DNA of 32,015 nt from an uncultured bacterium (lineage in GTDB: Bacteria > Vulcanimicrobiota > CADAWZ01). The notes below the pieces were generated by a model, which saw nothing but the letters and a program-made list of their open reading frames with translations, was not told the origin of the DNA and searched no databases. The stretch is from the NCBI GenBank assembly GCA_949288455.1, contig CASEKF010000030.1:1-32015 (forward strand), given 5' to 3'. Positions 1 through 7,673 of this stretch are shown here, piece after piece (position 1 is the first letter of the stretch; each line of letters begins with the position of its first letter). Position numbers and translations under genes: made by a program.

Positions 1-225
1 AAGAAAAAGAAGCGAGAGACAGAATAAAAAACGAACTGGAAAAAGAAGAAAAAGAAGCGAGAGACAGAATAAAAAACGAACTGGAAAAAGAAGAAAAAGA
101 AGCGAGAGACAGAATAAAAAGCGAACTGGAAAAAGAAGAAAAAGAAGCGAGAGACAGAATAAAAAGCGAACTGAAAAAAGAAGAAAAAGAAGCGAGAGAC
201 AAAATAAAAAGCGAACTGGAAAAAG
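1..225 (+). repeat. 45-bp coding tandem repeat, five units
   Basis: Units start at 1, 46, 91, 136 and 181 and differ by only a few bases (for example AAC/AGC and AGA/AAA codons). The period is exactly 15 codons, so the frame is kept. The array continues off the left edge. Confidence 0.95.
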
Positions 226-1208
226 AAGAACGAATAAGCGAAGAAGAGCAGGATAAATGCGGCGAAGAAGAACGAATAAGCGAAGAAGAGCAGGATAAAT
301 GCGGCGAAGAAGAACGAATAAGCGAAGAGGAGCAGGATAAATGCGGCGAAGAAGAACGAATAAGCGAAGAGGAGCAAGATAAATACGGCGAAGAAGAACG
401 AATAAGCGAAGAGGAGCAAGATAAATACGGCGAAGAAGAACGAATAAGCGAAGAGGAACAAGACTTAACAGAATACTCGTTTGCCGCTTTCAATCAAAAT
501 TTAGAAGCGACCCAAAAAGACGCTTATAAACTTCCTTCTGATTTTATAGGGACATCTGAAGCCTTCATAGTAGAAATACAAGACGACTCCATGGCTGATT
601 ATGGCATTTATCAAAAAGATCTTGCGGTAATTGAATATAACGACGCTCCTTCCAACGGATCTATAGTTTTCGCCATAGTAAATCATAAAGCTATTCTAAG
701 AAGTATAAATAGAGTTAATACGTTCATATCTCTATCTGCAGGACGCGACTCTCAGCCTTTGAAAACTGATATAAACAATATTAATATTATTGGAACTTTA
801 AAATTTATCTTTAGAACTCAATATTCTAATGAACCGGAAGGAAACGCAATATATCCTCTAATATCGTTTAACGGCAACGTTTACAACACGGAAAACGCAT
901 ATTCCCTTCCGGTAAGACTTATAGGGGTTAGAAACGCCTTTCTATATAGAATGACAGACGACTCTATGGCTGATTACGATCTCTTTAAAGACGATATAGC
1001 CATAATAGAAAACACCGAAGATCCAAACGGCGACGAAGTCGTTTTAGCCATATACGACAATGAAATAATAGTTAGAATACTCAAAAAGACAGAAAATTAC
1101 GTAGAATTACATGCAGGTTCCAAGCATATCAAACCTTTAAAAACGACTAGGGAATCGCTTGTTTTTCTTGGCGTTTTGAAAGGTCTGTTAAGAAAAATAA
1201 ACGTATAA
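1..1208 (+). CDS. Repeat-rich protein with two tandem S24 (LexA/UmuD-like) domains, 5'-truncated
   Basis: The frame is open from the left edge (codons begin at base 3) to the TAA at 1206-1208, so the ATG at 591 lies inside the gene and the true start is outside the window. About 401 residues are visible. Residues 1-75 are five 15-residue repeats (EKEARDRIKNELEKE), then about six 14-residue repeats (ERISEEEQDKCGEE), which should form a charged helix or coiled coil. Two peptidase-S24 folds follow, each with a DDSMADY motif matching the Ser-Met of LexA (Ser 196 and Ser 321 in window numbering). Counting 37 residues on, the spacing of LexA Ser119 to Lys156, lands on Arg 233 and Arg 358, so the general-base Lys appears replaced in both copies. 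I infer a non-cleaving or weakly active S24 fold. No DNA-binding domain is visible, but one could lie upstream. The fold is well supported; the function is unknown. Confidence 0.85.
   Translation, partial: EKEARDRIKNELEKEEKEARDRIKNELEKEEKEARDRIKSELEKEEKEARDRIKSELKKEEKEARDKIKSELEKEERISEEEQDKCGEEERISEEEQDKCGEEERISEEEQDKCGEEERISEEEQDKYGEEERISEEEQDKYGEEERISEEEQDLTEYSFAAFNQNLEATQKDAYKLPSDFIGTSEAFIVEIQDDSMADYGIYQKDLAVIEYNDAPSNGSIVFAIVNHKAILRSINRVNTFISLSAGRDSQPLKTDINNINIIGTLKFIFRTQYSNEPEGNAIYPLISFNGNVYNTENAYSLPVRLIGVRNAFLYRMTDDSMADYDLFKDDIAIIENTEDPNGDEVVLAIYDNEIIVRILKKTENYVELHAGSKHIKPLKTTRESLVFLGVLKGLLRKINV
231..470 (+). repeat. 42-bp coding tandem repeat, six units
   Basis: Units start at 231, 273, 315, 357, 399 and 441; the last one diverges near 464. 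The period is 14 codons. Early units encode Cys (TGC) where later ones encode Tyr (TAC), and GAA/GAG and CAG/CAA changes are shared by neighbouring units. This gradient fits stepwise local duplication. The array lies in the same reading frame as the 45-bp repeats and the S24 domains. Confidence 0.95.
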
Positions 1209-1247
1209 ACCGCAACGTTCTTCGTAACTATAACAAAAACAATCGCT

Positions 1248-1291
1248 TTAATTGATTAGCCGCTTGTTTTATCAAGCGGCTAATCAATTAA
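1248..1291. other. Perfect 19-bp hairpin upstream of mtaB
   Basis: The arms TTAATTGATTAGCCGCTTG (1248-1266) and its exact reverse complement (1273-1291) enclose the 6-nt loop TTTTAT. The hairpin lies 40 nt after the S24-gene stop. No T-run follows on either strand, so it is not a textbook intrinsic terminator, although it may still block readthrough or protect a 3' end. It covers the TTG at 1252, which argues against initiation of mtaB there. Confidence 0.8.
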
Positions 1292-1326
1292 CAAAAAGCG
1301 CAAACCATAAGAAAAGAGATGATAAT

Positions 1327-2592
1327 TTGTCTAACCGTTACAGCTTTCAAATAACAACTCTAGGATGTAAGGTCAATCAATACGAATCGGACAAAATGAA
1401 AGAGGAACTTTTCGCTTTAGGATTTCAGGAAGCAAAAAAAAATGAAAAAGCGGATCTTTATATCATAAATACCTGCTCCGTAACGCATATTGCCGATAGA
1501 AAATCGAGGCAACATATAAGAAAAGCTATAAATCAAAATCCGCAGGCAAAAATTATCGCGGCAGGCTGTTCGGCGGAAAACAAAAATTCAGGGATAAATA
1601 AAATAAGCGGAAATATTACGATTATCGGGAATAAAGGTAAAGAACATTTTAAAACTTTAATAACGCAACTTTTTCCGGAATGTACGTCCCATCATATTAT
1701 CACAAATTATCCTCTTTTCAGAAACAGAGCATATTTAAAAACAGGAGACGGATGCCAAAATTTCTGTTCGTACTGCGTAATACCTTATGTAAGAGGCCCG
1801 TTAACAAGCAGGCCGTCTAAGCATATACTTCAAGAAGCGCAGCTGCTGGCCGCTTCAGGCTGCAAAGAAATAATTTTGACTGCGATCCATTTGGGGGCGT
1901 ATGGCTACGGACTACAAGAAAAAACAAATCTCGCCTCGCTTTTAGAGCAACTAGCATGCGTTTTGCCCGGAGTAAGAATAAGGCTAAGTTCCATCGAGCC
2001 TTTAGACTTTTCCGAAAATATTATTAAGGTTATGAAAAAACATGCCAATATATGCAAACATGTTCATCTTTCTCTGCAACATTCATCAAACAAAATACTT
2101 AAAGCTATGAATAGAAATTACACGCAAAACGATTTCAGAAACATCGTCGCAAAGATTAGAGAAATAATCCCTAACATAACTATTACCGCCGATATTATCG
2201 TTGGCTTTCCGGGCGAAACGGAAGAAGATTTCCAAGAATTAAAAAAGTTTACGCAAGAAATAAAATTTTATAAATGCCACGTATTCAAGTTTTCTCCGAG
2301 AAAAGGGACTCCCGCAGCCTCGTATCCCAACCAAACTCCCGAAGACGAAAAACGCAGAAGAAGTTCAGAACTTATTGAACTTAGCTCTGCTTTATCTCTA
2401 AAAACTCATAAAGATATGATAGGAGACAAAGTAGAAGTTCTGGTAGAAAGCCAAACAGGCGAAAATTGCGACGGTTTTACGTCTAACTACGTCAAAGTTA
2501 AATTCAAATCGAATAAAAATCTTCTTAATTCGATTGCGACGATAAAAATAACGGACATACATAGCGAATACGTCATGGGACTAACGGAATAA
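1327..2592 (+). CDS. mtaB: tRNA t6A37 methylthiotransferase MtaB
   Basis: This radical-SAM enzyme adds the 2-methylthio group to N6-threonylcarbamoyladenosine at tRNA position 37 (t6A to ms2t6A). With the start used here it has 421 residues, usual for the family. The N-terminal UPF0004 domain shows its three cysteines (TTLGCKVNQYES, NTCSVT, AAGCSAE). The radical-SAM CxxxCxxC cluster is GCQNFCSYC at residues 143-150, followed by VIPYVRG. The motif after it (ILTAIHLGAYG) is of the MtaB type rather than the MiaB type. The tail fits a TRAM RNA-binding domain. An upstream in-frame TTG at 1252 lies inside the 19-bp hairpin, so TTG 1327 is preferred; it follows a purine-rich AAGAAAAGAG and places the first Cys about 14 residues in, as in known MtaB proteins. 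The Amj-like gene begins 3 nt after the stop. Confidence 0.93.
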   Translation: MSNRYSFQITTLGCKVNQYESDKMKEELFALGFQEAKKNEKADLYIINTCSVTHIADRKSRQHIRKAINQNPQAKIIAAGCSAENKNSGINKISGNITIIGNKGKEHFKTLITQLFPECTSHHIITNYPLFRNRAYLKTGDGCQNFCSYCVIPYVRGPLTSRPSKHILQEAQLLAASGCKEIILTAIHLGAYGYGLQEKTNLASLLEQLACVLPGVRIRLSSIEPLDFSENIIKVMKKHANICKHVHLSLQHSSNKILKAMNRNYTQNDFRNIVAKIREIIPNITITADIIVGFPGETEEDFQELKKFTQEIKFYKCHVFKFSPRKGTPAASYPNQTPEDEKRRRSSELIELSSALSLKTHKDMIGDKVEVLVESQTGENCDGFTSNYVKVKFKSNKNLLNSIATIKITDIHSEYVMGLTE

Positions 2593-2595
2593 ACT

Positions 2596-4242
2596 ATGAT
2601 GGAATATATGGAAATTATCGCCGATTGGCGTTTACTAGCGCTTTTCTTTATATCCGCGCTTATCAGTCTTTTGAGCGGGGCTACAATCGCTACGAGAATC
2701 GCCGCGGTGCAAACGAAAAAAGTAGCCACGGCGTTTGCCGTTTACAACATCTTTTTTATAATAACAAGATTTGCAAATCTTTTTTATCTGCCCTATTTAG
2801 GAATATATGTAGATAAAGCCGAACAAACGAATAATTTTGCGGTATTAGAAGTACAAATACGTTTTATAATTTACGGAGCGGCTCTGGGAGCCTTCTTGGG
2901 ATGGCTGCTACTCCCTACTTTCGTCGAAATTTATAAGCAAGCGATCATGGCCATAGATAAATATAAATCGATGGTCAAAGTCTTATTGCTTACGTTAATT
3001 TATCCAAAAAACTGGCTTAAAGTGATAAAATGCCTAAAAAAACCGTCGTTTATGGGCGCTCGTCTATTAAAATTAGACGCTGTTCCCGCAGGTTTTTTAA
3101 TATTTAACGTATTCGCCACGGCAATATGGACGGTAGGAGCTTTATGCGCGATATATGCCAGCGCTCTTAATCCTGAGTTCAAAAGAACCGCCGTTTTGCT
3201 GTCAGGATTAGTTAATTCAGTAGCGGCGATATTTTTCAGCCTAATCGTCGATCCCAAAGCGTCTTTAATTACGGACAACATCGTAAAAGGAGAGGCTGAA
3301 GCTAAACAAATATACGCAGCTTCGCTGCATCTAATGGCGGGGAACGCGTTAGGATCGCTGTTAGCTCAGCTCGTCTTTATTCCCGGCGCCGCGCTTATAT
3401 CTGAAACCGCATCTATCCTCGGCAATAGCGAAATAGCCGGTAATTTTATTATTTTAGCGATATTTAACGCGATAGTAACGTTAAAATCTTCTACTACTTA
3501 TTCTTCGAAAATATCCGCGGTTATTACTAAACGAGTGGCCACGTCGATAGCAATCTATAATTTTTTCTTTTTATTAACAAGAATCGCTCAGCAAATCTTT
3601 GCTCCGTTTATAGGAACCATGGTTGACGCGGCCGCTCAAACTCAATCGTTATCGTCTCTTGAAGCAAAATTCAGATGGCTGATTTTCGGCTCGTCCGCAG
3701 GAGGTATATTAGGACTTCTTATGCTTGGAAGCTTCGTAGAAATATATAATAAAGCTATCGGAGCTATGACCCGACTAGGCTCGCTCGAAAAACTGGTAAT
3801 AACTTTTATAACGACGCCGTCGGCATGGCTAAAAGCGATCCGCTGTATTCGGCCTCCGACGACGTTTAACGTAAAGTTGAAAGATTTAAAGGATATACCT
3901 AAAAATTTTCTAATCGCAAACGCAATAGTCATATCGTTTCATACGATAGGAGTCATGGCAGCGGCGTACGCAAGCGCGGCCTACCCTGAAGCGAGAGGAG
4001 TAACTCTTCTCTCCTCAGTCATAAACGGAGGAGCCACAATATTGCTAAGTTTGCTGGTAGAGCCTTCGGTAGCGGTTATCACGGACGACGCGATAGACGG
4101 TAAAAGGCCTATTTCCCAAGTATACTCAATGAGCGTATTTTTAGCTATAGGCACAATAATAGGAACTTTTATATCGCAAATAATATTTATTCCCGCCGCC
4201 GAATTTATAAAATTCTGTTCGTCTCTGCTAAGTTTAATATGA
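2596..4242 (+). CDS. Internally duplicated Amj-family (DUF2837) lipid II flippase
   Basis: Amj (B. subtilis YdaH) is an alternative to MurJ that flips the peptidoglycan precursor lipid II across the inner membrane. It has about 270 residues; this protein has 548 and consists of two homologous halves. Residues about 20-265 and 290-545 align throughout: TRIAAVQTKKVATAFAVYN with SKISAVITKRVATSIAIYN, LLPTFVEIYKQAI with MLGSFVEIYNKAI, LIVDPKASLITDNIVKG with LLVEPSVAVITDDAIDG, and LVFIPGAALI with IIFIPAAEFI. Each half has about six hydrophobic segments. The start follows the mtaB stop by 3 nt, with a GGA inside the end of mtaB; ATGs at 2599 and 2608 are alternatives. The stop overlaps an unused ATG of the next gene. 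The family call rests on remembered Amj motifs; the duplication is plain from the sequence. No MurJ is in the window. Confidence 0.82.
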   Translation: MMEYMEIIADWRLLALFFISALISLLSGATIATRIAAVQTKKVATAFAVYNIFFIITRFANLFYLPYLGIYVDKAEQTNNFAVLEVQIRFIIYGAALGAFLGWLLLPTFVEIYKQAIMAIDKYKSMVKVLLLTLIYPKNWLKVIKCLKKPSFMGARLLKLDAVPAGFLIFNVFATAIWTVGALCAIYASALNPEFKRTAVLLSGLVNSVAAIFFSLIVDPKASLITDNIVKGEAEAKQIYAASLHLMAGNALGSLLAQLVFIPGAALISETASILGNSEIAGNFIILAIFNAIVTLKSSTTYSSKISAVITKRVATSIAIYNFFFLLTRIAQQIFAPFIGTMVDAAAQTQSLSSLEAKFRWLIFGSSAGGILGLLMLGSFVEIYNKAIGAMTRLGSLEKLVITFITTPSAWLKAIRCIRPPTTFNVKLKDLKDIPKNFLIANAIVISFHTIGVMAAAYASAAYPEARGVTLLSSVINGGATILLSLLVEPSVAVITDDAIDGKRPISQVYSMSVFLAIGTIIGTFISQIIFIPAAEFIKFCSSLLSLI

Positions 4243-4262
4243 AAAGAAAAGAGGGTTGCATA

Positions 4263-5102
4263 ATGAAATTTTCCTGGTTCCCCGGACATATGAAGAAAGC
4301 TTTAAGACAGATAAACGAACATCTTTCCCTAATAGACGCCGTAATTTTCATATTGGACGCAAGAATACCGAAAAGCTCTTTTAACCCCGAGCTTGAAAAG
4401 ATAATAGGCAAAAAAAAAGCGTTATACGTTATGAACAAAACGGATTTAGCGTCGCCTGCCGTTACTGCGGCTTGGCTAAAAAAATTCAAAAATAACGATA
4501 TGAACGTCGCGGCCGTTTCGTCAAAAAAAACGCAAAATTTTAAAGAGCTTATAAAAATTCTTGAAAATATTAGAGAAGAAGTATATGAAACTAAAACAAA
4601 AAAAAATAGAACGGACAAAACCTTAAGACTTATGGTCATGGGGATTCCAAATTCCGGCAAATCGACAATCATCAATCGTCTGGCCGGAAAAAACGTAGTT
4701 ATGACAGGCAAAAAAGCCGGATTAACAAAGGGACTGCAATGGCTTTCAATCTCGCGGGATATAGAAATTATGGACGCGCCGGGTATTTTTTATCCAAAAT
4801 TGGAAACGGAAGAAGCCGCTTGGCATCTTGCGGCCGTCGGAGCGGCTAAGGAAACGGTCTTTCCCGCGGACGAACTCGCTTTTCATATATTAAAATTTCT
4901 AAGCGAAAGAAACTGCGGCTTTTGCGTCGATATTCCGACTAACAATCCGGAAGAAGCTCTTCATTTCGCAGGATTGAAAAAAAATTTTATCAAAGCTAAA
5001 GGGGCCGTAGATTACGAAAGGACTGCGGCATATATAATTACAAATTTCAGAGAAGGCAACTTCGGGGCGTTTTCTCTTGAATTTCCGCAAAAAGAAGAAT
5101 AA
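4263..5102 (+). CDS. rbgA: Ribosome biogenesis GTPase RbgA (YlqF)
   Basis: This circularly permuted GTPase acts late in assembly of the 50S ribosomal subunit. The permuted order is visible: G4 MNKTDL and a G5-like AAVSSKK come before G1 GIPNSGKST and G3 DAPG. The N-terminus KFSWFPGHMKKALRQI is the family signature, and the C-terminal third fits the RNA-binding domain, ending in GNFGAFSLEFP. The protein has 279 residues, usual for RbgA. ATG 4263 is chosen because AGAGGG lies 7-8 nt upstream and the signature begins there; an in-frame ATG at 4239 would only add KRKEGCI-type residues and overlaps the preceding stop. Probably co-transcribed with mtaB and the Amj-like gene, giving a translation-related cluster. 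Confidence 0.93.
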   Translation: MKFSWFPGHMKKALRQINEHLSLIDAVIFILDARIPKSSFNPELEKIIGKKKALYVMNKTDLASPAVTAAWLKKFKNNDMNVAAVSSKKTQNFKELIKILENIREEVYETKTKKNRTDKTLRLMVMGIPNSGKSTIINRLAGKNVVMTGKKAGLTKGLQWLSISRDIEIMDAPGIFYPKLETEEAAWHLAAVGAAKETVFPADELAFHILKFLSERNCGFCVDIPTNNPEEALHFAGLKKNFIKAKGAVDYERTAAYIITNFREGNFGAFSLEFPQKEE

Positions 5103-5168
5103 ACTATATTGTATAAACGTTAAGAATCGTTAAATTACCTACGCAGAGAGCGTTCTAAGGACAAAAGT

Positions 5169-5780
5169 ATGTTAATGCAAGTAGATCCGGAAAATCCTTT
5201 AAAAAAAGATATAAAAATAGCCGCAGGAATCCTGGAAGACGGAGGGATTATAGCTTATCCTACGGATACGATATACGGCATAGGCTGCAGTATAAATTCA
5301 AAAGACTCCATAGAAAAAATTTATCAAATCAAAAAAATGCCTAAATATAAACAATTAAGTTTTATATGCAAAGATATAAAACAGGCCGCCGAATACGCTC
5401 AAATACAGAATTCCGCCTATAAAATTATGAAACGACTTACTCCGGGCCCTTTTACGTTTATACTGAGTTCTACTAAAGCCGTTCCCAAAATTATGATAAA
5501 CAAACGGCGCGAAGTAGGCATAAGAATAGCTGATAATCCGATATGCAACGCTTTGCTTACGGAATTGGGACATCCTATAATCAACACAAGCGCGACAGTC
5601 GACAAAGACGAATATTTGAGCGATCCGTTCGACATATTTGAAAAATTCGGAAATAACCTGGATCTCGTAATAGACGGAGGAGTTATTTTTTCAGATCCCT
5701 CGACAGTAATAGATCTTACGGGCAATCTTCCTATACTAAAACGCTTGGGCAAAGGCGACGCATCTTCAATTTTAGACTGA
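5169..5780 (+). CDS. YrdC/Sua5 superfamily protein, YciO-like
   Basis: The superfamily includes TsaC/Sua5, which makes threonylcarbamoyl-AMP for t6A37 synthesis in tRNA. The domain is complete at 203 residues: GGIIAYPTDTIYGIGC, KRLTPGPFTFIL, REVGIRIADNP, HPIINTSA, PSTVIDLTG. Two features point to the YciO branch: the opening VDPENPLKKDIKIAAGIL, and KKMPKYKQLSF where TsaC/Sua5 has a KGRPxxxPL motif. YciO proteins are much weaker in the threonylcarbamoyl-AMP assay, so the true TsaC may be elsewhere in the genome. A link to t6A is still suggested by mtaB, which modifies t6A, four genes upstream. AAGGA at 5156-5160 supports ATG 5169 (ATG 5175 is also possible). The stop overlaps the Shine-Dalgarno of the next gene. 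Confidence 0.85.
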   Translation: MLMQVDPENPLKKDIKIAAGILEDGGIIAYPTDTIYGIGCSINSKDSIEKIYQIKKMPKYKQLSFICKDIKQAAEYAQIQNSAYKIMKRLTPGPFTFILSSTKAVPKIMINKRREVGIRIADNPICNALLTELGHPIINTSATVDKDEYLSDPFDIFEKFGNNLDLVIDGGVIFSDPSTVIDLTGNLPILKRLGKGDASSILD

Positions 5781-5792
5781 GGAAATTTATAA

Positions 5793-7406
5793 ATGGAAGT
5801 AAATAGCATAAAAAAAACGGCGGTCTTGTTATGCTTAATCTCAATTTTGGCATGCGCGTCATGCTCAAACGTTCATTCCGGCATGTACGACGGCCTACTG
5901 CCATTTTACTCTAAAAAGGCATGGGAAGAAACTAAAAACGTCAGACCGGACAAAATTACTCAAAAAATAAAAGATCATAAATTTACCAATTCGCACGTTT
6001 ACAATTTTTATATAACAAAATATAAACCTGAAGAAATACGACCGATTAAACTAGCCGTTCAAGAACTAAATCCTCATTATTCTCCGTCTCAAGTTATGGA
6101 CGCCGTATATGAAGTCTTAGCTTATAGATATGTCATATACAAAGAAACAGACTGGCATAAAATAAATAAAAACGTCGAAGTTGCCAAAAGCTATCAATCC
6201 ATGATAAAGCAAGCCGCGAAAAAATACGACGTTCCAACGGCTCTTCTTCTAGCCGTTATAACATGGGAAAACAGCGGAGGAACGTCTAAAATTTCTTACG
6301 CCGACTGCGGCGGTCTTGGACAAATGAGTCAAGGAGCCATAGCTAAAGCGCATGAGTATTCGTCTTCAATATCTAGACGGCTTAAACGGGAAGCGGAAAA
6401 TTTAAAAGGCGAAGAAAAAGCAAAAAAACTGCGGGAAGCATACTTATACGACTCCGACGCGAGACATCGGGAAATTGCCGCCGGTTTGGGGGTTCATGAC
6501 GAACGTCTAGCGCCTTTATGCAATATTGAAGACTCCGCGGCCTTTCTAAAAGTATTGATGAATTCTTTTGACCAAAGAGCAGATTTAACTATATCGGCAT
6601 ATCATAACGGAACTCTTAATAACGACGATCTTTTGAGAGAATTAATGAAAATCGAAAAAATTCCTCATTCAGAATCAATAGAAGCCATCATCAAAGAAAA
6701 CAATATTACGTATCTTTCCCTTTGGCAAAATCAAAAAATAAGAGACATGCTCAACGGATATCTGACTATGGATAAAGAAATAACCACGTCGTTAAATTCG
6801 CATAACGCTTTAGGCGACGAAAGCGACATATATCCATGGAAAGTATTCGGAGGATACGCCGCGTTTCTTGATACGCCGGAAGGCTTAAATGACAAGATAA
6901 AAAAATGCGCGCAGTCTCAAGCGGCTCTCGAAACATCCGGCCTGGAAAGTTTCAACGACTTAAACGAAGTTCTTGCGGCGGTCAAAAAGGGGAAATTAGT
7001 AAAATTGCGGCATAAATCCGGAGGAGAAAAAATAGACATATATATGACGCCCGAACTTGCCGGATTTATAGCTATGCTTCGCGATAAGCTTGCAAAAAAA
7101 ACAGGCTCTGAAAAAGTTACTATTCCTTCTTCGGGTTTCTTAAGCGCAAAATACTTTGAAAAACTCCGCAAAAATTCGGAAAACTTAAAAGGAATAGCTT
7201 TTTATTGTCATTTGAAAAACTTCAAATTTTCAAATGAATTATATTCGATTATAAATCATGCCTGGCTAAACGATAAAATATATATTAGCAAAAGCCAAGA
7301 CACAATATGCGTATGTTTAAATCCAAGATTCGGCCTTGAGTTTTATGAATACGCCGTCAAAAAAAAGATTGTACCAAAAGCTGAAAATCAGGTTTTAAAA
7401 CGATAA
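5793..7406 (+). CDS. Lipoprotein with lytic transglycosylase-like and degenerate M15-like domains
   Basis: The N-terminus (basic IKK, then a hydrophobic stretch ending LACASCS) is a lipoprotein-type signal; which Cys is lipidated is unclear. Residues about 130-290 resemble an SLT lytic transglycosylase: AAKKYDVPTALLLAVITWENSGG carries the expected catalytic Glu (E159), followed by GGLGQMSQGA and AYHNG (residues 269-273, like the AYNAG of the family). A long charged insert separates them. The last 120 residues resemble DUF882/M15 carboxypeptidases (MTPELAGFIAMLRDKL near 418, then SSGFLSAKYFEKLR), but the usual SxHxxGxAxD metal motif reads SENLKGIAFY, so the zinc ligands look lost. I infer a periplasmic cell-wall enzyme with a possible peptide-binding tail. 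GAGG overlapping the previous stop sets the start. The transglycosylase call is moderate; the M15 resemblance is weak. Confidence 0.65.
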   Translation: MEVNSIKKTAVLLCLISILACASCSNVHSGMYDGLLPFYSKKAWEETKNVRPDKITQKIKDHKFTNSHVYNFYITKYKPEEIRPIKLAVQELNPHYSPSQVMDAVYEVLAYRYVIYKETDWHKINKNVEVAKSYQSMIKQAAKKYDVPTALLLAVITWENSGGTSKISYADCGGLGQMSQGAIAKAHEYSSSISRRLKREAENLKGEEKAKKLREAYLYDSDARHREIAAGLGVHDERLAPLCNIEDSAAFLKVLMNSFDQRADLTISAYHNGTLNNDDLLRELMKIEKIPHSESIEAIIKENNITYLSLWQNQKIRDMLNGYLTMDKEITTSLNSHNALGDESDIYPWKVFGGYAAFLDTPEGLNDKIKKCAQSQAALETSGLESFNDLNEVLAAVKKGKLVKLRHKSGGEKIDIYMTPELAGFIAMLRDKLAKKTGSEKVTIPSSGFLSAKYFEKLRKNSENLKGIAFYCHLKNFKFSNELYSIINHAWLNDKIYISKSQDTICVCLNPRFGLEFYEYAVKKKIVPKAENQVLKR

Positions 7407-7409
7407 TGA

Positions 7410-7634
7410 AAGGAATCCCGGCTTAAACTGTATAAATTAACCTTATCTAATATTAACGACAAAAGTAGTATCTTGTCGGTTAATTTAAAAACCGCAGGTT
7501 ATAATAACGGAGAATCCCGCGGCATAAAAGAAAGTTATTATTATCATAGTGCCGAACAACATAAAACGATTAAAATACACGTATATCTTACCGAAGGTTT
7601 AAATGTCAAACTACTTTTTGTCCAAGCCGTTTAA
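7410..7634 (+). pseudogene. Open 74-codon stretch without a normal start
   Basis: After the TAA (7404-7406) and an adjacent TGA (7407-7409), the same frame stays open to TAA 7632-7634. The product looks protein-like and strand-forming, for example HKTIKIHVYLTEGLNVKLL near its end. There is no ATG or GTG in frame; CTG 7428 and TTG 7473 are the only start-like codons. An ATG at 7406, overlapping the previous stop as TAATG, lies in another frame and stops after six codons; a one-base shift would join it to this frame. It may be a decayed small gene, a lost C-terminal extension, a sequencing indel, or chance. Confidence 0.3.
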
Positions 7635-7640
7635 ACGGCT
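7625..7640. promoter_or_regulatory. 16-bp perfect palindrome
   Basis: AGCCGTTTAAACGGCT is perfectly self-complementary with no spacer, 33 bp upstream of the next start codon. It could be an operator for the 7674-11567 gene group. No clear -35/-10 pair was found beside it. Confidence 0.35.
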
Positions 7641-7673
7641 AATAAAAAACAATAACGTCAGCGAGAAATAAAC

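Noticed and set aside
1-470. CRISPR array
   Set aside because: The repeats are contiguous, without unique spacers, in-frame and coding.
591-1208. Gene start at ATG 591
   Set aside because: The same frame is open to the left edge and the ATG encodes the Met of the S24 Ser-Met motif, so it is internal.
5169-5780. Firm assignment as TsaC/Sua5
   Set aside because: The KGRP-type substrate motif is replaced by KKMPKYKQ and the opening resembles YciO, so only the superfamily is secure.
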